From positions 1-64,000 of the forward strand of contig VXOJ01000016.1 in the NCBI GenBank assembly GCA_009840115.1: a DNA stretch of 64,000 bases, given 5' to 3'. Position 1 is the stretch's first letter. Every line of letters begins with the position of its first letter. The notes under the pieces are model-generated. The model saw only the letters and a list, made by a program, of their open reading frames with translations, was not told where the DNA came from and made no database searches. This stretch comes from Gemmatimonadales bacterium. GTDB taxonomy: Bacteria > Gemmatimonadota > Gemmatimonadetes > Palauibacterales > Palauibacteraceae. Shown one piece after another: positions 18,101 through 25,778 of the stretch. The position numbers were made by a program, and so were the translations under genes.

Positions 18101-18833
18101 CGAAGCGGCCGTCGAACTCCACGCGGTAGTGCTCGTCGTAGAGTTCCCGCAGTTCCGGAAGCGTGTCGAGATTTCCGTCCTCGCCGCGCTGGAGGTGGTT
18201 GATGTCGAGGATGTCCGGCGGGTAGAGGTCGTCGACCTGCCGTGTCTTGTAGTTGGCGACGTAGAGGTCCAGATCGCCGTCGCCGTCGGTGTCGGCCAGC
18301 GTGAGGGTCGTGCTCCCCCACGCCCCGGCGAGGCCCGCGTCCTCGAGTTCCGCGAAGCCGCCCGCGCCGTCGGCGAGGAAGACCCGGTTCCGGCCCCCGT
18401 GGACCGCGATCAGGAGATCGAGGTCATCGTCTCCATCGACGTCGACGAGCGCGGCGCCTCTCGCGAGCACGTCCTCGAGCGCGAGGGCGGGCGGCGTGAT
18501 CTCCTCGAAGCGCCAGCCGCCGAGGTTGCGGTAGAGCGCGCTCGCGCGCCCGAAGCCGGCGAAGAAGAGGTCGGCCAGGCCGTCCCCGTCCACATCCCCG
18601 ACCGCCACGCCCTGCCCTTCCGCGCGCACCCGGTTGCGCAGGCGCGTCTCCTCGTCGACGTCGTACAGGAAGGACACGCCGAGGTCGGAGCCATCGAGCG
18701 GCCGGAAGCCGCCCGAGCCCCGCGGCCGCAGCTCTCGCCAGCGGTGTCCGTCCGCCTCGACCCAGGGTCCGGGGTCCGGCGCCCCGCACGCCGAGACGAG
18801 GAGGGCCGCCGCGAGGAGCGTCCGTGTGTTCAG
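15123..18833 (-). CDS. FG-GAP/VCBS-repeat lipoprotein with two ASPIC/UnbV domains
   Basis: A ~1236-residue surface protein made of many FG-GAP/VCBS repeats with calcium-binding DxDGDGxxD loops (VGDVDGDGLADLFF, LADTDGDGDLDLYVAN, VGDLDRDGDLDLLTTD and others). Two ASPIC/UnbV modules occur, one in the middle (RGIGARIRLDGPDG...VDWPDGRRT) and one at the C-terminus (RAIGARLRLEYADG...VVWPNGGET), so two tandem propeller-ASPIC units are likely. The first ATG/GTG/TTG in frame is the GTG at 18677, which would omit an in-frame lipoprotein signal LNTRTLLAAALLVSACG. That signal begins at CTG 18833, in a CTGA overlap with the S9 gene stop and behind GGGGAGGG. I therefore place the start at CTG 18833; annotation pipelines may use 18677. 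Confidence 0.8.
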   Translation of the reverse strand: MNTRTLLAAALLVSACGAPDPGPWVEADGHRWRELRPRGSGGFRPLDGSDLGVSFLYDVDEETRLRNRVRAEGQGVAVGDVDGDGLADLFFAGFGRASALYRNLGGWRFEEITPPALALEDVLARGAALVDVDGDDDLDLLIAVHGGRNRVFLADGAGGFAELEDAGLAGAWGSTTLTLADTDGDGDLDLYVANYKTRQVDDLYPPDILDINHLQRGEDGNLDTLPELRELYDEHYRVEFDGRFVRRFELGEPDEYYTGLGDGRFAPAAPGAPLARSRGNVSTPARDWGLAARFSDWDEDGDPDLYVANDFNSEDGIWINRGDGTFAPAPAVAVRTTSLSSMAVDVGDLDRDGDLDLLTTDMLARDAAVRLVQTPSYEAVPEPSGVTDTRIQVNRNAVQLNRGDGTFAEAAWELGLAASDWTWGALIMDADLDGWNDILVTTGHAWDQLDGDANARVAAIPGLPADQALRMFPPLAQPNVAFRGGADGFTDVSESWRWGVEADISHGVAAGDLDRDGDLDVVVTRLGAPPVMYRNDAPAPRILVRLRGPGPNTRGIGARIRLDGPDGLPAQVREITAGGAYLSSSEPAASFAAASDGEMVLTVDWPDGRRTRLAGVVANREYVIDAATAEPVAPDPAGPATAATAEAGAHFVDISDRLGHRHVESPFDDRLRQPLLPHSLDRPGPGVSWIDGEDDGDADLVGGSGRGGSPVLIRNEGDGFAAPRALVPALAWDATAVLPHRAADGRVALLIGTSAYEAGSPAEAAAVPAVIAAPLGASAPAPPLIEAPGAPPGQLPAATGPLAQADIDGDGDLDLFVGGRVAPGAYPIAVDSRLLIHDGDALRVDAERSRPFARLGLVSAALFTDYDLDGDPDLALALEWGSVRLFRNDAGRFTDVSAALGLTRLTGRWNGLAAADFDEDGRPDLVATGWGANLDVPSAYSLIYGDMNRDGIVDLVEARTESGVWRPLRGRDALAVPGGLSALLRVTYERFARAPLTDLIGGLDPERRLDANELRHTVWLNRPSGFESAPLPAAAQRAPAFGVAAADLDGDGHEDLVLAQNFYAGRPGAPRYDAGRGLWLRGDGQGGFEPVPAPRSGIAVYGDARAVSLADPDRDGRVDVAFGVNGGETRLYRNVGAAPGLRVTLEGPAANPRAIGARLRLEYADGTFGPAREVRSGEGYLARHESTQTLGLAGDPPAGPATLHVVWPNGGETSVSIPPGTLEVRVPPAGTGGTSG

Positions 18834-21382
18834 CCACCCTCCCCGTTCGCCGACGCCCCGCGGCCGCCGCCGATCACGCGCTCGAACAACTCGTAGATGC
18901 GCCGGTATTCATCAGTCCACGACGAGGGCTCCGCGAAACCGTGGTTCTCCACCGGGTACACCGCCATCTCCCAGTTCTCCTTCCCCAGTTCTATGAGACG
19001 CTGGGCAAGGCGCACGACGTCGGAGAAATGCACGTTCGTGTCGTACATCCCGTGCGCGATGAGGAGGTGCCCCTCGAGGCCCTCGGCGAAGTAGATCGGG
19101 GAGGACTGGCGGTACGCCTCCTCGTCCTCGTGGGGGAGGTTGAGGATGCGGCTCGTGTACCAGTGGTTGTAGTGCGCCCAGTCGGTCACTGAGCGGAGCG
19201 CGCCGCCCGCCGCGAAGGACTGCGGCGCCGTGAAGAGCGCCATCAGCGTGATGAAGCCGCCGTAGGACCCGCCGTAGATCCCCATGCGGTCGGGGTCGAC
19301 GCCCTCCTCGCGGGCGAGGTACGCGGCGCCGTCCACCTGGTCGGAGAGGTCCCAGCCACCCATGTGCCGGTAGATCGCCGTGCGCCAGTCGCGGCCGTAG
19401 CCGGCGGAGCCCCGGTAGTCGATGTCGAGCACGGTGTAGCCCTGGGCCGCCAGGAAGTGGTGGAACATGTACTCGCGGTAGTAGTTCGACCACCAGTTGT
19501 GGACGTTGTGCAGGTATCCCGCCCCGTGGACGAAGATGACGCCGGCCCCGTTGGGTTCGACGCCGAAGTCGGCGGGCCGGTAGATGCGCGCGGGCACGGG
19601 CGTCCCGTCGCGGGCCTCGAAGTGCACGATCTCGGGCAGGAGCCAGGGGAAGCCGAGCCACGTCTCGGTGGGGGAGGTCGTGACCTGCGTCATCGCGGCG
19701 CCCGGCGCGGCGTCGGCGAGGTAGAGTTCGGGCGGGCGGTTCGCGCGCGAATGGAGGACGGCGAAGCGACGTCCGTCGGGCGACGGCGTGACGGTGAACG
19801 AGCCCTCTCCCTCGAGGAGCTGCACCCGGTCGGAGCCGTCGAAGCCCATGCGCCACGGGTGCTGGTCGAAGGGGGAGAGTTCGCTCGTCTGGAGGAGGAA
19901 GGCGTCCCATCCGTCCGGGATCGTCGCGCCCAGAACCTCCCACTCGCCAGCCGTGAGCGCCTCCTTGTCGCCGCCATCGGCGTCGACCGCGTACAGGTGG
20001 GAGTACCCCGTTTCCTCGCTCACATACCAGGCGCGCGGCACGTCGCCCGCGGCCTCCGCCGGGAGCCAGCCGATGCAGCCCGCGCCCTGGAAGCCGAAGC
20101 AGGGGCCGCCGACCCACGCCTCGTCGTGATGCGTGTCGAGCAGCGTCAGCGAGCCGGTCGCCGCTTCGAAGGCGTAGAGGCGCCACGTCTTGTAGTCGTA
20201 GTCCACGGCGAACACGAGCCCGTGGGAGCCCGCGTCGTTCCAGCCCGCGAAGCTCGCGACGGCGAGGCGATCGTCGGATGCCGCCTCGCCGGAACCGGCT
20301 TCGTCGGAGTCGGCCTCCGCGTCCGCCGACTCCGTCTCCTCCGAGTCCGCGTCCGAGCCGTCCCCCGTGAGGTCGAGCCAGGTCGCCTCGCCCGTCCCCG
20401 TGTCGACGACGGCGAGGCGCGAGACGCCCTGCTCGTCCCCGACCTTGGCCCTCATCTCCGTGTTCTCGGTGTAACCGGACTGCGTAACCCAGAGGGGGAT
20501 GTCCGTGCTCCGGCCCTCGCCCCCGAAGCCGCCGCGCGTGACGGTAACCGCGACGTGGCTGCCGGTGGGATCGGCGGCGAACGACTGCGCGCGCTCGCCC
20601 TGCGCGAGGTGCAGGGTCTCCCGTTGCCCGGCCTCCCGGAGCTCGCGCCGCTCGTCGGCCCGCTCCTCCCGGATGTCCTGCACGCGGATGTGCTCGAACA
20701 GCTCTCGCTGCTGCTCCTCGAGGAAGGCCTTGTGCCCCTCGGCCTCCGGGTCTTCGGGCTGCTCCGGACCGCCGACCGACGTGAGCTGCCGGATCTCGCC
20801 GTCGTCGATGTCGAAGGCGAAGAGGTTGTTCCCGCGGCGGAAGAAGATGGAGGCGCCGTCGCCGGAGAAGACGGGACTCATCTCGGCGTCCTGGGTGTGG
20901 GTCAGCCGCCGGGTCGCGGCGCCGTCCCGCTCGATCAGATAGAGGTCTCCGCCGGAGGACGTCACGCGCCAGCGGCCGTCCGGGGAGACGTCGCCCGGTG
21001 CGAGGATGGGGCCGAGGCGAAGTTCCTCCTCGTCATCGACCCGCTCCGGGGTGCCGCCGGTCGAACGGACACGGTAGAGGGCGCGCTGCTCGTGCCACTC
21101 GGCGCCGCCCGGGAGCCAGCGGAAGTAGATCCACTCGCCGTCGTCGGACCAGCTCACGCCGACGGGCGCCTGCCCGACGTGCTCGGAGCCCCGCATGATG
21201 GACTCGAGCGTGAGGGCGAACGCGTTGTCGCGCGCGGGGGCGGGCTCGAAGCTGGCAAGATTCTGCGCCTGGAGCGGCGGGGCGGCCGCCAGCGCGACCG
21301 CCGCCATGGCGGTCCACGCGGCGATCCGCCACGAAGCGGCACGCGACGCGGCGGGGGGGCAGAGCTTCGGGGAGTACTTCAC
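18830..21382 (-). CDS. Exported S9 (prolyl oligopeptidase/DPP IV-like) serine peptidase
   Basis: An 850-residue periplasmic peptidase. It has a signal peptide (AAWTAMAAVALAAAPPLQAQ), then a beta-propeller (~50-590) and an alpha/beta-hydrolase domain (~600-840). Catalytic Ser706 sits in GIYGGSYGGF, the acid in AHGMYDTNVHF, and the His in PVENHGF, in the right order. An unusual ~35-residue Asp/Glu/Ser-rich insertion lies in the propeller (around 20276-20360). The GTG start at 21382 follows GGAGGAGG and overlaps the upstream gene (GTGA). It removes dipeptides or cuts proline-containing peptides; this suggests peptide scavenging together with the exported neighbours. Confidence 0.92.
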   Translation of the reverse strand: MKYSPKLCPPAASRAASWRIAAWTAMAAVALAAAPPLQAQNLASFEPAPARDNAFALTLESIMRGSEHVGQAPVGVSWSDDGEWIYFRWLPGGAEWHEQRALYRVRSTGGTPERVDDEEELRLGPILAPGDVSPDGRWRVTSSGGDLYLIERDGAATRRLTHTQDAEMSPVFSGDGASIFFRRGNNLFAFDIDDGEIRQLTSVGGPEQPEDPEAEGHKAFLEEQQRELFEHIRVQDIREERADERRELREAGQRETLHLAQGERAQSFAADPTGSHVAVTVTRGGFGGEGRSTDIPLWVTQSGYTENTEMRAKVGDEQGVSRLAVVDTGTGEATWLDLTGDGSDADSEETESADAEADSDEAGSGEAASDDRLAVASFAGWNDAGSHGLVFAVDYDYKTWRLYAFEAATGSLTLLDTHHDEAWVGGPCFGFQGAGCIGWLPAEAAGDVPRAWYVSEETGYSHLYAVDADGGDKEALTAGEWEVLGATIPDGWDAFLLQTSELSPFDQHPWRMGFDGSDRVQLLEGEGSFTVTPSPDGRRFAVLHSRANRPPELYLADAAPGAAMTQVTTSPTETWLGFPWLLPEIVHFEARDGTPVPARIYRPADFGVEPNGAGVIFVHGAGYLHNVHNWWSNYYREYMFHHFLAAQGYTVLDIDYRGSAGYGRDWRTAIYRHMGGWDLSDQVDGAAYLAREEGVDPDRMGIYGGSYGGFITLMALFTAPQSFAAGGALRSVTDWAHYNHWYTSRILNLPHEDEEAYRQSSPIYFAEGLEGHLLIAHGMYDTNVHFSDVVRLAQRLIELGKENWEMAVYPVENHGFAEPSSWTDEYRRIYELFERVIGGGRGASANGEGG

Positions 21383-21978
21383 GGGGTACCTCCTCCGTTT
21401 CTGGAGGGCAGATACTGTCCCGGGATCGGCAGATCCGGCCGTTCCGCGGCCCAGTAGATCGTGACGACGTACCAGCGGTCGCCGTCGTGCATGAGCTGGA
21501 TCGAGTTGATGCCGCGCGCGAACGGTTCGGGGTCGTCCGCGGTGCGCTTCGAATCGTAGGTGGAGAACGCGTGCACCACGGGGCCGAAGCGCTCCTCGCT
21601 GCGGGCGATCTCCCGCTCGAAGAACCCGTTCTGTTCGAGGAAGCCGCCCGCCTGTTCGGCGTATTCGCCCGGGCTCCACACCTGGTAGCCGTGCTCGCCC
21701 TCCGGGGACCGGCCCGTGGGAATGAGGCGGGCCTCCGGGATGAACAGGGAGCGGAAGCGATCCCAGTCGCGCGCCTGCCCGGCCGGGCCCGAGATCACGT
21801 CGTAGAGCGCGGTCAGGATGCTGTCGACGGACTCCACGTCGGCGTGATCGGCGTCGGGCCAGCTCTCCGCCATGGCCACGTTGGCTCGGCCCTGCGCGAG
21901 GACGGGGGCGGGCGCCGCGAGCGCCAGGGGTCCGGCGGCCAGCGCGCCGAGGAGAAAGAGTGTACGCATTCGTCGCAT
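21379..21978 (-). CDS. Secreted NTF2-like (SnoaL/DUF4440-type) protein
   Basis: A 199-residue protein with a signal peptide (MRRMRTLFLLGALAAGPLAL, cleavage near VLAQ). The mature part has the helix-strand layout of NTF2-like folds: SVDSILTALYDVISG, DWDRFRSLFIPEARLI and a final GINSIQLMHDGDRWYVVTIYW. No catalytic set is visible. Its stop overlaps the GTG of the S9 peptidase gene, so both come from one transcript. An ATG at 21978 was chosen because the signal peptide starts there. Confidence 0.7.
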   Translation of the reverse strand: MRRMRTLFLLGALAAGPLALAAPAPVLAQGRANVAMAESWPDADHADVESVDSILTALYDVISGPAGQARDWDRFRSLFIPEARLIPTGRSPEGEHGYQVWSPGEYAEQAGGFLEQNGFFEREIARSEERFGPVVHAFSTYDSKRTADDPEPFARGINSIQLMHDGDRWYVVTIYWAAERPDLPIPGQYLPSRNGGGTP

Positions 21979-22074
21979 CGTTCCGCTCCGGGTGAGGGGG
22001 TTGGCATCCCCGAATCTAGCGTAGTGTCTCGGAAACCCGCGAGCGACGGAGAGCGCCGGGGCGCCGGCTCCCGG

Positions 22075-22103
22075 TTGCATTGGACGCGGGCCGGCTCTAC
22101 CGT
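22075..22103 (+). promoter_or_regulatory. Candidate promoter of tRNA-Arg
   Basis: TTGCAT (22075-22080), 17-bp spacer, TACCGT (22098-22103), placing initiation ~12 nt before the tRNA. Both boxes are only half-matching, so confidence is low; the position fits. Confidence 0.33.
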
Positions 22104-22121
22104 TTTTCGCTCGCGCCGCCC

Positions 22122-22195
22122 GCGCCCGTAGCTCAATTGGATAGAGCGTCTGACTTCGGATCAGAAGGCTGGGGGTTCGAGTCCTCCCGGGCGCA
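22122..22195 (+). tRNA. tRNA-Arg (anticodon TCG)
   Basis: A 74-nt cloverleaf. The acceptor stem GCGCCCG pairs with CGGGCGC (22188-22194), followed by discriminator A. D-arm GCTC...GAGC, anticodon stem TCTGA/TCAGA with loop CTTCGGA (anticodon TCG, reads CGA), and T-loop GGTTCGAGTCC are all present. The CCA end is not encoded. The less GC-rich block begins directly downstream. Confidence 0.96.
22184..22194 (+). repeat. Direct repeat, copy 1 (3' end of tRNA-Arg), possible attL
   Basis: CTCCCGGGCGC, the last 11 bases of the tRNA acceptor/T region, recurs exactly at 26538-26548, just beyond the last gene of the tRNA-adjacent block. Such tRNA-end duplications flank integrated elements. At this GC content an 11-nt match could still be chance. 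Confidence 0.4.
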
Positions 22196-22250
22196 TGATC
22201 CCCCGGCCGATGACGCCAGAGACTCATTCGACTCCGGTGACTCCGCAGAC

Positions 22251-22727
22251 ATGAAACCGAGTCCAGACACGCGACACAGCCGGCCCGCGACCCCTGCGCC
22301 GGCCGCCCAGTGCCCCATCGATCACGAGGCGGCCGAGCGCGCCGCGCGCGCACTGCCCGGCCCCGTGCGGCGGGCCGTCTTCCTGGGCGTGGGGAGCCTA
22401 AGCGTGAGCGCCGGCATCATCGGCATCGTGGTGCCGCTCTGGCCCACGACCTGCTTCCTCCTGCTCGCCGCGTGGTGCTTCGCGCGCAGTTCACCTCGCG
22501 CCGAGCGCTGGCTGTACGAGAACCGCCTCTTCGGCCGCTACCTCCACGCCTACCGGGAGCGCGGCGTGATCTCCACCCGCGTCCGGCGCGGCGCCACGAT
22601 CTTCCTGTGGAGCGCGATCCTCGTCTCGGCCGTATTCGCCGCCGGCCAGCTCTGGCTCGTCGCCCTCCTCCTGCTCGTCGCCGCCCTCGTCACCGCCCAC
22701 CTCTACTCCCTCCCCGGCGAAGGCTAG
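22251..22727 (+). CDS. YbaN/DUF454 family inner-membrane protein
   Basis: A 158-residue protein. After a ~40-residue hydrophilic N-terminus come the DUF454 hallmarks: a first membrane helix (VSAGIIGIVVPLWPTTCFLLL), the WCFARSSPRAERWLYENRLF motif and GRYLHAYRERGVIS, then two more hydrophobic segments (LWSAILVSAVFAAG; LVALLLLVAALV). The function of the family is unknown. The ATG at 22251 is taken because the frame upstream runs back into the tRNA. It is the first gene after tRNA-Arg and sits just before the HipA-like pair. Confidence 0.85.
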   Translation: MKPSPDTRHSRPATPAPAAQCPIDHEAAERAARALPGPVRRAVFLGVGSLSVSAGIIGIVVPLWPTTCFLLLAAWCFARSSPRAERWLYENRLFGRYLHAYRERGVISTRVRRGATIFLWSAILVSAVFAAGQLWLVALLLLVAALVTAHLYSLPGEG

Positions 22728-22745
22728 TTCGGCGAAGCGCCAATC

Positions 22746-23636
22746 GTGCACGAGAACTACCCCGTGGTCGTGGTGGATCCGGAATGGCGTGGACCGGAAG
22801 ACATGGGCACAAAGCAGAAGTTCTGGTATCGAGAAGCCGAGGGTCACGGACCGGCCTGGCTCTTCAAGTATCCGCAACCCAACACGGGTCAGCACTGGGC
22901 GGAGAAAATTGCGGCCGAAATCGCGCGAGCCCTGGACATCCAGCACGCCAGAACCGAACTGGCGGAGTTTGAGAGCGAGCGTGGGTCGGTCTCCGAGTCC
23001 TTCGCTCCAGGAAGCACCGAGCTGGTTCACGGAAACCAGGTCCTTGCCCGGACCGTCGAGGGCTACGACCGAACGGCAAGGTTCGGTCAGTCAGACCATT
23101 CGTTCAGCAACATCTGGACATCATTCGAACGGATCTTTCAGGAGCAAGCCGCAACCGAAAAAAACCGGACGGCGTTCGCCGGGTATCTGGTGTTGGACGC
23201 GGTGATCGGGAACACCGATCGCCATCACGAGAACTGGGGCTTCCTGCGGCGTCGCGTTGGAGAGGATTGGAGAGGTGGGCTTGCCCCGTCGTTCGATCAC
23301 GCCTCCTCGCTTGGGAGGGAGCTTCTTGACGAAAGGCGAGCCCTCCTGTTGGACGAGAAGAGGGTGGATTGGTATTCGGAGAGGGGTCGTGGAGGAATCC
23401 ACTGGTCGGGGGATGCGCGGTACGGTCCGAGTCCCCTAGAGCTGGTGCGCAAGGCGGCCGAGCAGCACGGGTCCTATTTCCGCAGTACCTTGGAACGTGC
23501 GGCCGCGTTGACTGATGCCCTCGTAACGGAGCTGGTACATCGCGTACCGGTTGATTGGATGTCGGATCCCGCACGGGCGTTTGTCGTCGAACTGATCTGC
23601 TACAATCGAGACCAGCTACGGGAGGTCGCTCGATGA
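22746..23636 (+). CDS. HipA-like serine/threonine kinase (kinase core only)
   Basis: A 296-residue protein with the motif order of the HipA C-terminal kinase (pfam HipA_C, PI3/4-kinase-like fold). A candidate ATP-binding Lys41 lies in FKYP, with a Glu-rich helix WAEKIAAEIARALDI (~51-65). The catalytic loop is N156-T-D158-R-H-H-E-N-W, and the metal site is PSFDHASSLG (D184). At 296 residues it is shorter than full HipA (~440), and the N-terminal subdomain is missing. A gene coupled to it by an ATGA overlap supplies a protein resembling that subdomain. No HipB-type DNA-binding partner is nearby. GTG start at 22746. The base composition is clearly less GC-rich than the flanks. Target and toxicity are unknown. 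Confidence 0.75.
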   Translation: MHENYPVVVVDPEWRGPEDMGTKQKFWYREAEGHGPAWLFKYPQPNTGQHWAEKIAAEIARALDIQHARTELAEFESERGSVSESFAPGSTELVHGNQVLARTVEGYDRTARFGQSDHSFSNIWTSFERIFQEQAATEKNRTAFAGYLVLDAVIGNTDRHHENWGFLRRRVGEDWRGGLAPSFDHASSLGRELLDERRALLLDEKRVDWYSERGRGGIHWSGDARYGPSPLELVRKAAEQHGSYFRSTLERAAALTDALVTELVHRVPVDWMSDPARAFVVELICYNRDQLREVAR

Positions 23637-24376
23637 CTCCGAAAACTCTGTTCCTGGCGTGGCAGGAAAAGGACAGGCGGCAGTGGTTCCCCGTCGGCCG
23701 TCTCGATGTGGACGTATCTCAACCGGAGTACCGGTTCCGCTACACCGGCGGCGCCAGGCGAGCCCGGGCCGAAGCAGGGTTTCCGCTGCTCGTCGAGTTC
23801 CCGGAGCTGGAGGAGGATTACAAGGCGTCGAGCCTGTTTCCGCTGTTTCAGAACCGAGTGATCAACCCCGGCAGGCCGGACCTGAGGGACTACCTTCGCA
23901 ATCTGGACTTGGATCATAAGGCCGACCCGATCGAGATCCTGGCGGCGAACGGTGGTTTTCGTCAGACGGATGCCTACGAGGTCTTCCCGAAGATTGAGAG
24001 AGACGCGGACGGATCGTTTTTGTGCCGGTTCTTCCTCCACGGTTGGCGGCACGTCAACTCCGCGGCGAAGGAGCGTCTCAAGCGTCTGATGCCTGGAGAA
24101 GCGTTATACGTCACGTTGGAGCTCACCAATCCGGTCACCGGGTTCGCCGTCCAGATCCAGACCGAGGACTACTTCATGATCGGTTGGGCGCCTCGCTATC
24201 TGGCCGCCGACCTGGCGATGGCCATGGCGGGAGTGCCTGACCAATACTCCGCGCGAGTCGTGCGGATCAATCCGCAGCCCGCACCTTCCAAGCAGCGTGT
24301 TCTCATTGAGATGAAGGGTCGGTGGGACGGCCATGAGCCGATGAGCGGGCGCGACTATATTCCCGTGGTGGACTAG
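23633..24376 (+). CDS. HIRAN-domain protein with HipA N-subdomain-like region
   Basis: A 247-residue protein starting at ATG 23633 (ATGA overlap with the kinase gene). Residues ~5-90 (FLAWQEKDRRQWFPVGRLDV, then YRFRYTGGARRARAEAGFPL, then SSLFPLFQNRV) follow the layout of the HipA N-terminal subdomain: a strand with VGRL, an F-x-Y segment, a PL-x-FP segment and an FF/N-type end. Residues ~130-195 (FFLHGWRHVNSAAKERLKRL, then NPVTGFAVQIQT, then GWAPRYLAADL) look like a HIRAN domain, known from Rad5/HLTF where it binds DNA 3' ends. The combination suggests a split kinase whose regulatory half senses DNA. Domain matches are by eye; the HipA-like part is the less certain. Confidence 0.65.
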   Translation: MTPKTLFLAWQEKDRRQWFPVGRLDVDVSQPEYRFRYTGGARRARAEAGFPLLVEFPELEEDYKASSLFPLFQNRVINPGRPDLRDYLRNLDLDHKADPIEILAANGGFRQTDAYEVFPKIERDADGSFLCRFFLHGWRHVNSAAKERLKRLMPGEALYVTLELTNPVTGFAVQIQTEDYFMIGWAPRYLAADLAMAMAGVPDQYSARVVRINPQPAPSKQRVLIEMKGRWDGHEPMSGRDYIPVVD

Positions 24377-24483
24377 GGCAGGATACCGCAACGTAATCGC
24401 CGGCCCCCCGCTACGCGGTGCTGTGCTTCCTGCCTGGCGCCGCCATGTGTTCGCCGGTCCTTTGCCGCGTGTCGAGGAAACCT

Positions 24484-25386
24484 CTATCGCAGCGCCCAGA
24501 GCTTCGTGCTCGCGTCGTATGTCACGACACCCTTCCGCTTCAGGTATTGCTGCGCGTTCCTCACCCCGTGTTTCCACCGCTTCCCGTAGCGCTCGCCGTT
24601 GATGACGAGTTCCTCGGAGTCGTCGCAGAGATCCGGTAACAGCCGACCAACCTCCTCGTTGATCGCAGTTGTGGGTTGCGGCCCGCGCGCCAGCACAAAG
24701 CGAATTGCCTCGCCGAAGACGGAGTTCGCGCTTCTGTTTCCAACCTGTGCCCCAACGAACCGAGGTCTGGCGCCGCGCATGATCGTCCTGAATCTCGCTC
24801 GCGGCTCATGCTCCGCATCTTCGTCGGCCTTCCTTCTGGCTTGGCGGAGATCGGTCTCGATGGATGCAAGTTCGCCGAGCGCAAATCGACTGACCTGATT
24901 CCCCAAGCGAACGAACGAGTTCATGTCGTCGCGAATCGTGCGCACAATCGAAGGGTCGCGGAGCATCACGCCATACTCGAGGTTCGTGTCGAGGCCCGCG
25001 CGAGTAAGGTTGCCCGACGTCACGATCGCCACCTTCTCATCGGCTATGAAGACCTTTGCGTGGAGGTTAGGTAGTGCGAACACGCGTGCCTTTTCGGACT
25101 GTTCCGCGAAGTGGACCAGGGCGGTCACGTCCAGCGCGGATGAAGCGACCGCTTCCGCCCTGATCGCGGTAAGTGTGACCAGTGCAACATCCGGTGCAAG
25201 CTGGCGACGGAACCAGACGGCGGCGGAATATGTGATGAAGGGGACCGCGACCACCATGGATTGGCGAGCGCTATTGGCCATATCGGCCAACTCGGCACGC
25301 CAGCCCGGGCCGAGGAGTTGCGTCCGTTGACCGGCCCCAGCCGTCCTCGCTGTCTCACCTTCCCACGTGTCGGGCGTCACGGACAT
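24484..25386 (-). CDS. Phospholipase D-like nuclease-family protein
   Basis: A 300-residue protein with one PLD (HKD-type) motif: H109-A-K111-V-F-I-A-D116, followed by IVTSGNLTRAGLDTNLEYGV (S124, N126, E138), the usual PLD active-site continuation. One motif per chain implies a homodimeric active site, as in Nuc and BfiI-type nucleases. The C-terminal ~120 residues (VFGEAIRFVLARGPQPTTAI, then WKHGVRNAQQYLKRKGVVTY) look like a winged-helix DNA-binding region. Last gene of a four-gene minus-strand operon that begins with VapB/VapC; its start overlaps the preceding stop by 10 nt. It is probably a restriction- or defence-type nuclease, though substrate and trigger are not visible. Confidence 0.75.
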   Translation of the reverse strand: MSVTPDTWEGETARTAGAGQRTQLLGPGWRAELADMANSARQSMVVAVPFITYSAAVWFRRQLAPDVALVTLTAIRAEAVASSALDVTALVHFAEQSEKARVFALPNLHAKVFIADEKVAIVTSGNLTRAGLDTNLEYGVMLRDPSIVRTIRDDMNSFVRLGNQVSRFALGELASIETDLRQARRKADEDAEHEPRARFRTIMRGARPRFVGAQVGNRSANSVFGEAIRFVLARGPQPTTAINEEVGRLLPDLCDDSEELVINGERYGKRWKHGVRNAQQYLKRKGVVTYDASTKLWALR

Positions 25387-25778
25387 GGCAGGCGTTTCCG
25401 GTCCAGCCCTCGCCAGATATCCCAGCCGTTCGATGCATCCGCGACGGCCGCCATCACTGCCGCCACTTCATCAGCCGTTCGGCCCTCAGCATCATTCCAC
25501 TTCCCGGCGTCACCGATGTGGGCTTCCAGGAGCAATTCCAGACGGGCGGTGCTGACATACGGGCGTGTGTCGTTGGCGGCGTACATGGCGCCGACGGCGC
25601 ACCACCGTACGGCTGCCTGATCTTCCGGATCACAGGTGCACCAATCGGCATCCGCGGCGATATCGCCTTGGATCCAGCCGCGTCGGACCAGTGCTGCCGC
25701 GTTCCGGATGATGCGACGCGCTTCCACGTATTCGGACCTTCCATTTGGCTTCATCAGCGCCTTCCGTTGTTTGGTCAA
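25377..25778 (-). CDS. Small unknown protein, possibly DUF6197-like
   Basis: A 133-residue protein with paired Trp/Cys motifs (RRGWIQGDIAADADWCTCDP; AAVRWCAVGAMYAAND) and a C-terminal WNDAEGRTADEVAAVMAAVA segment. The WC-xx-GA pattern recalls DUF6197 proteins, but I am not certain. The start is taken as TTG 25778, which makes a TTGA overlap with the vapC stop; an in-frame ATG at 25754 is the alternative. It sits between vapC and the PLD gene in a fully overlapping operon, so it may be an immunity, adaptor or sensor component. No catalytic residues are recognised. Confidence 0.55.
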   Translation of the reverse strand: MTKQRKALMKPNGRSEYVEARRIIRNAAALVRRGWIQGDIAADADWCTCDPEDQAAVRWCAVGAMYAANDTRPYVSTARLELLLEAHIGDAGKWNDAEGRTADEVAAVMAAVADASNGWDIWRGLDRKRLPCP

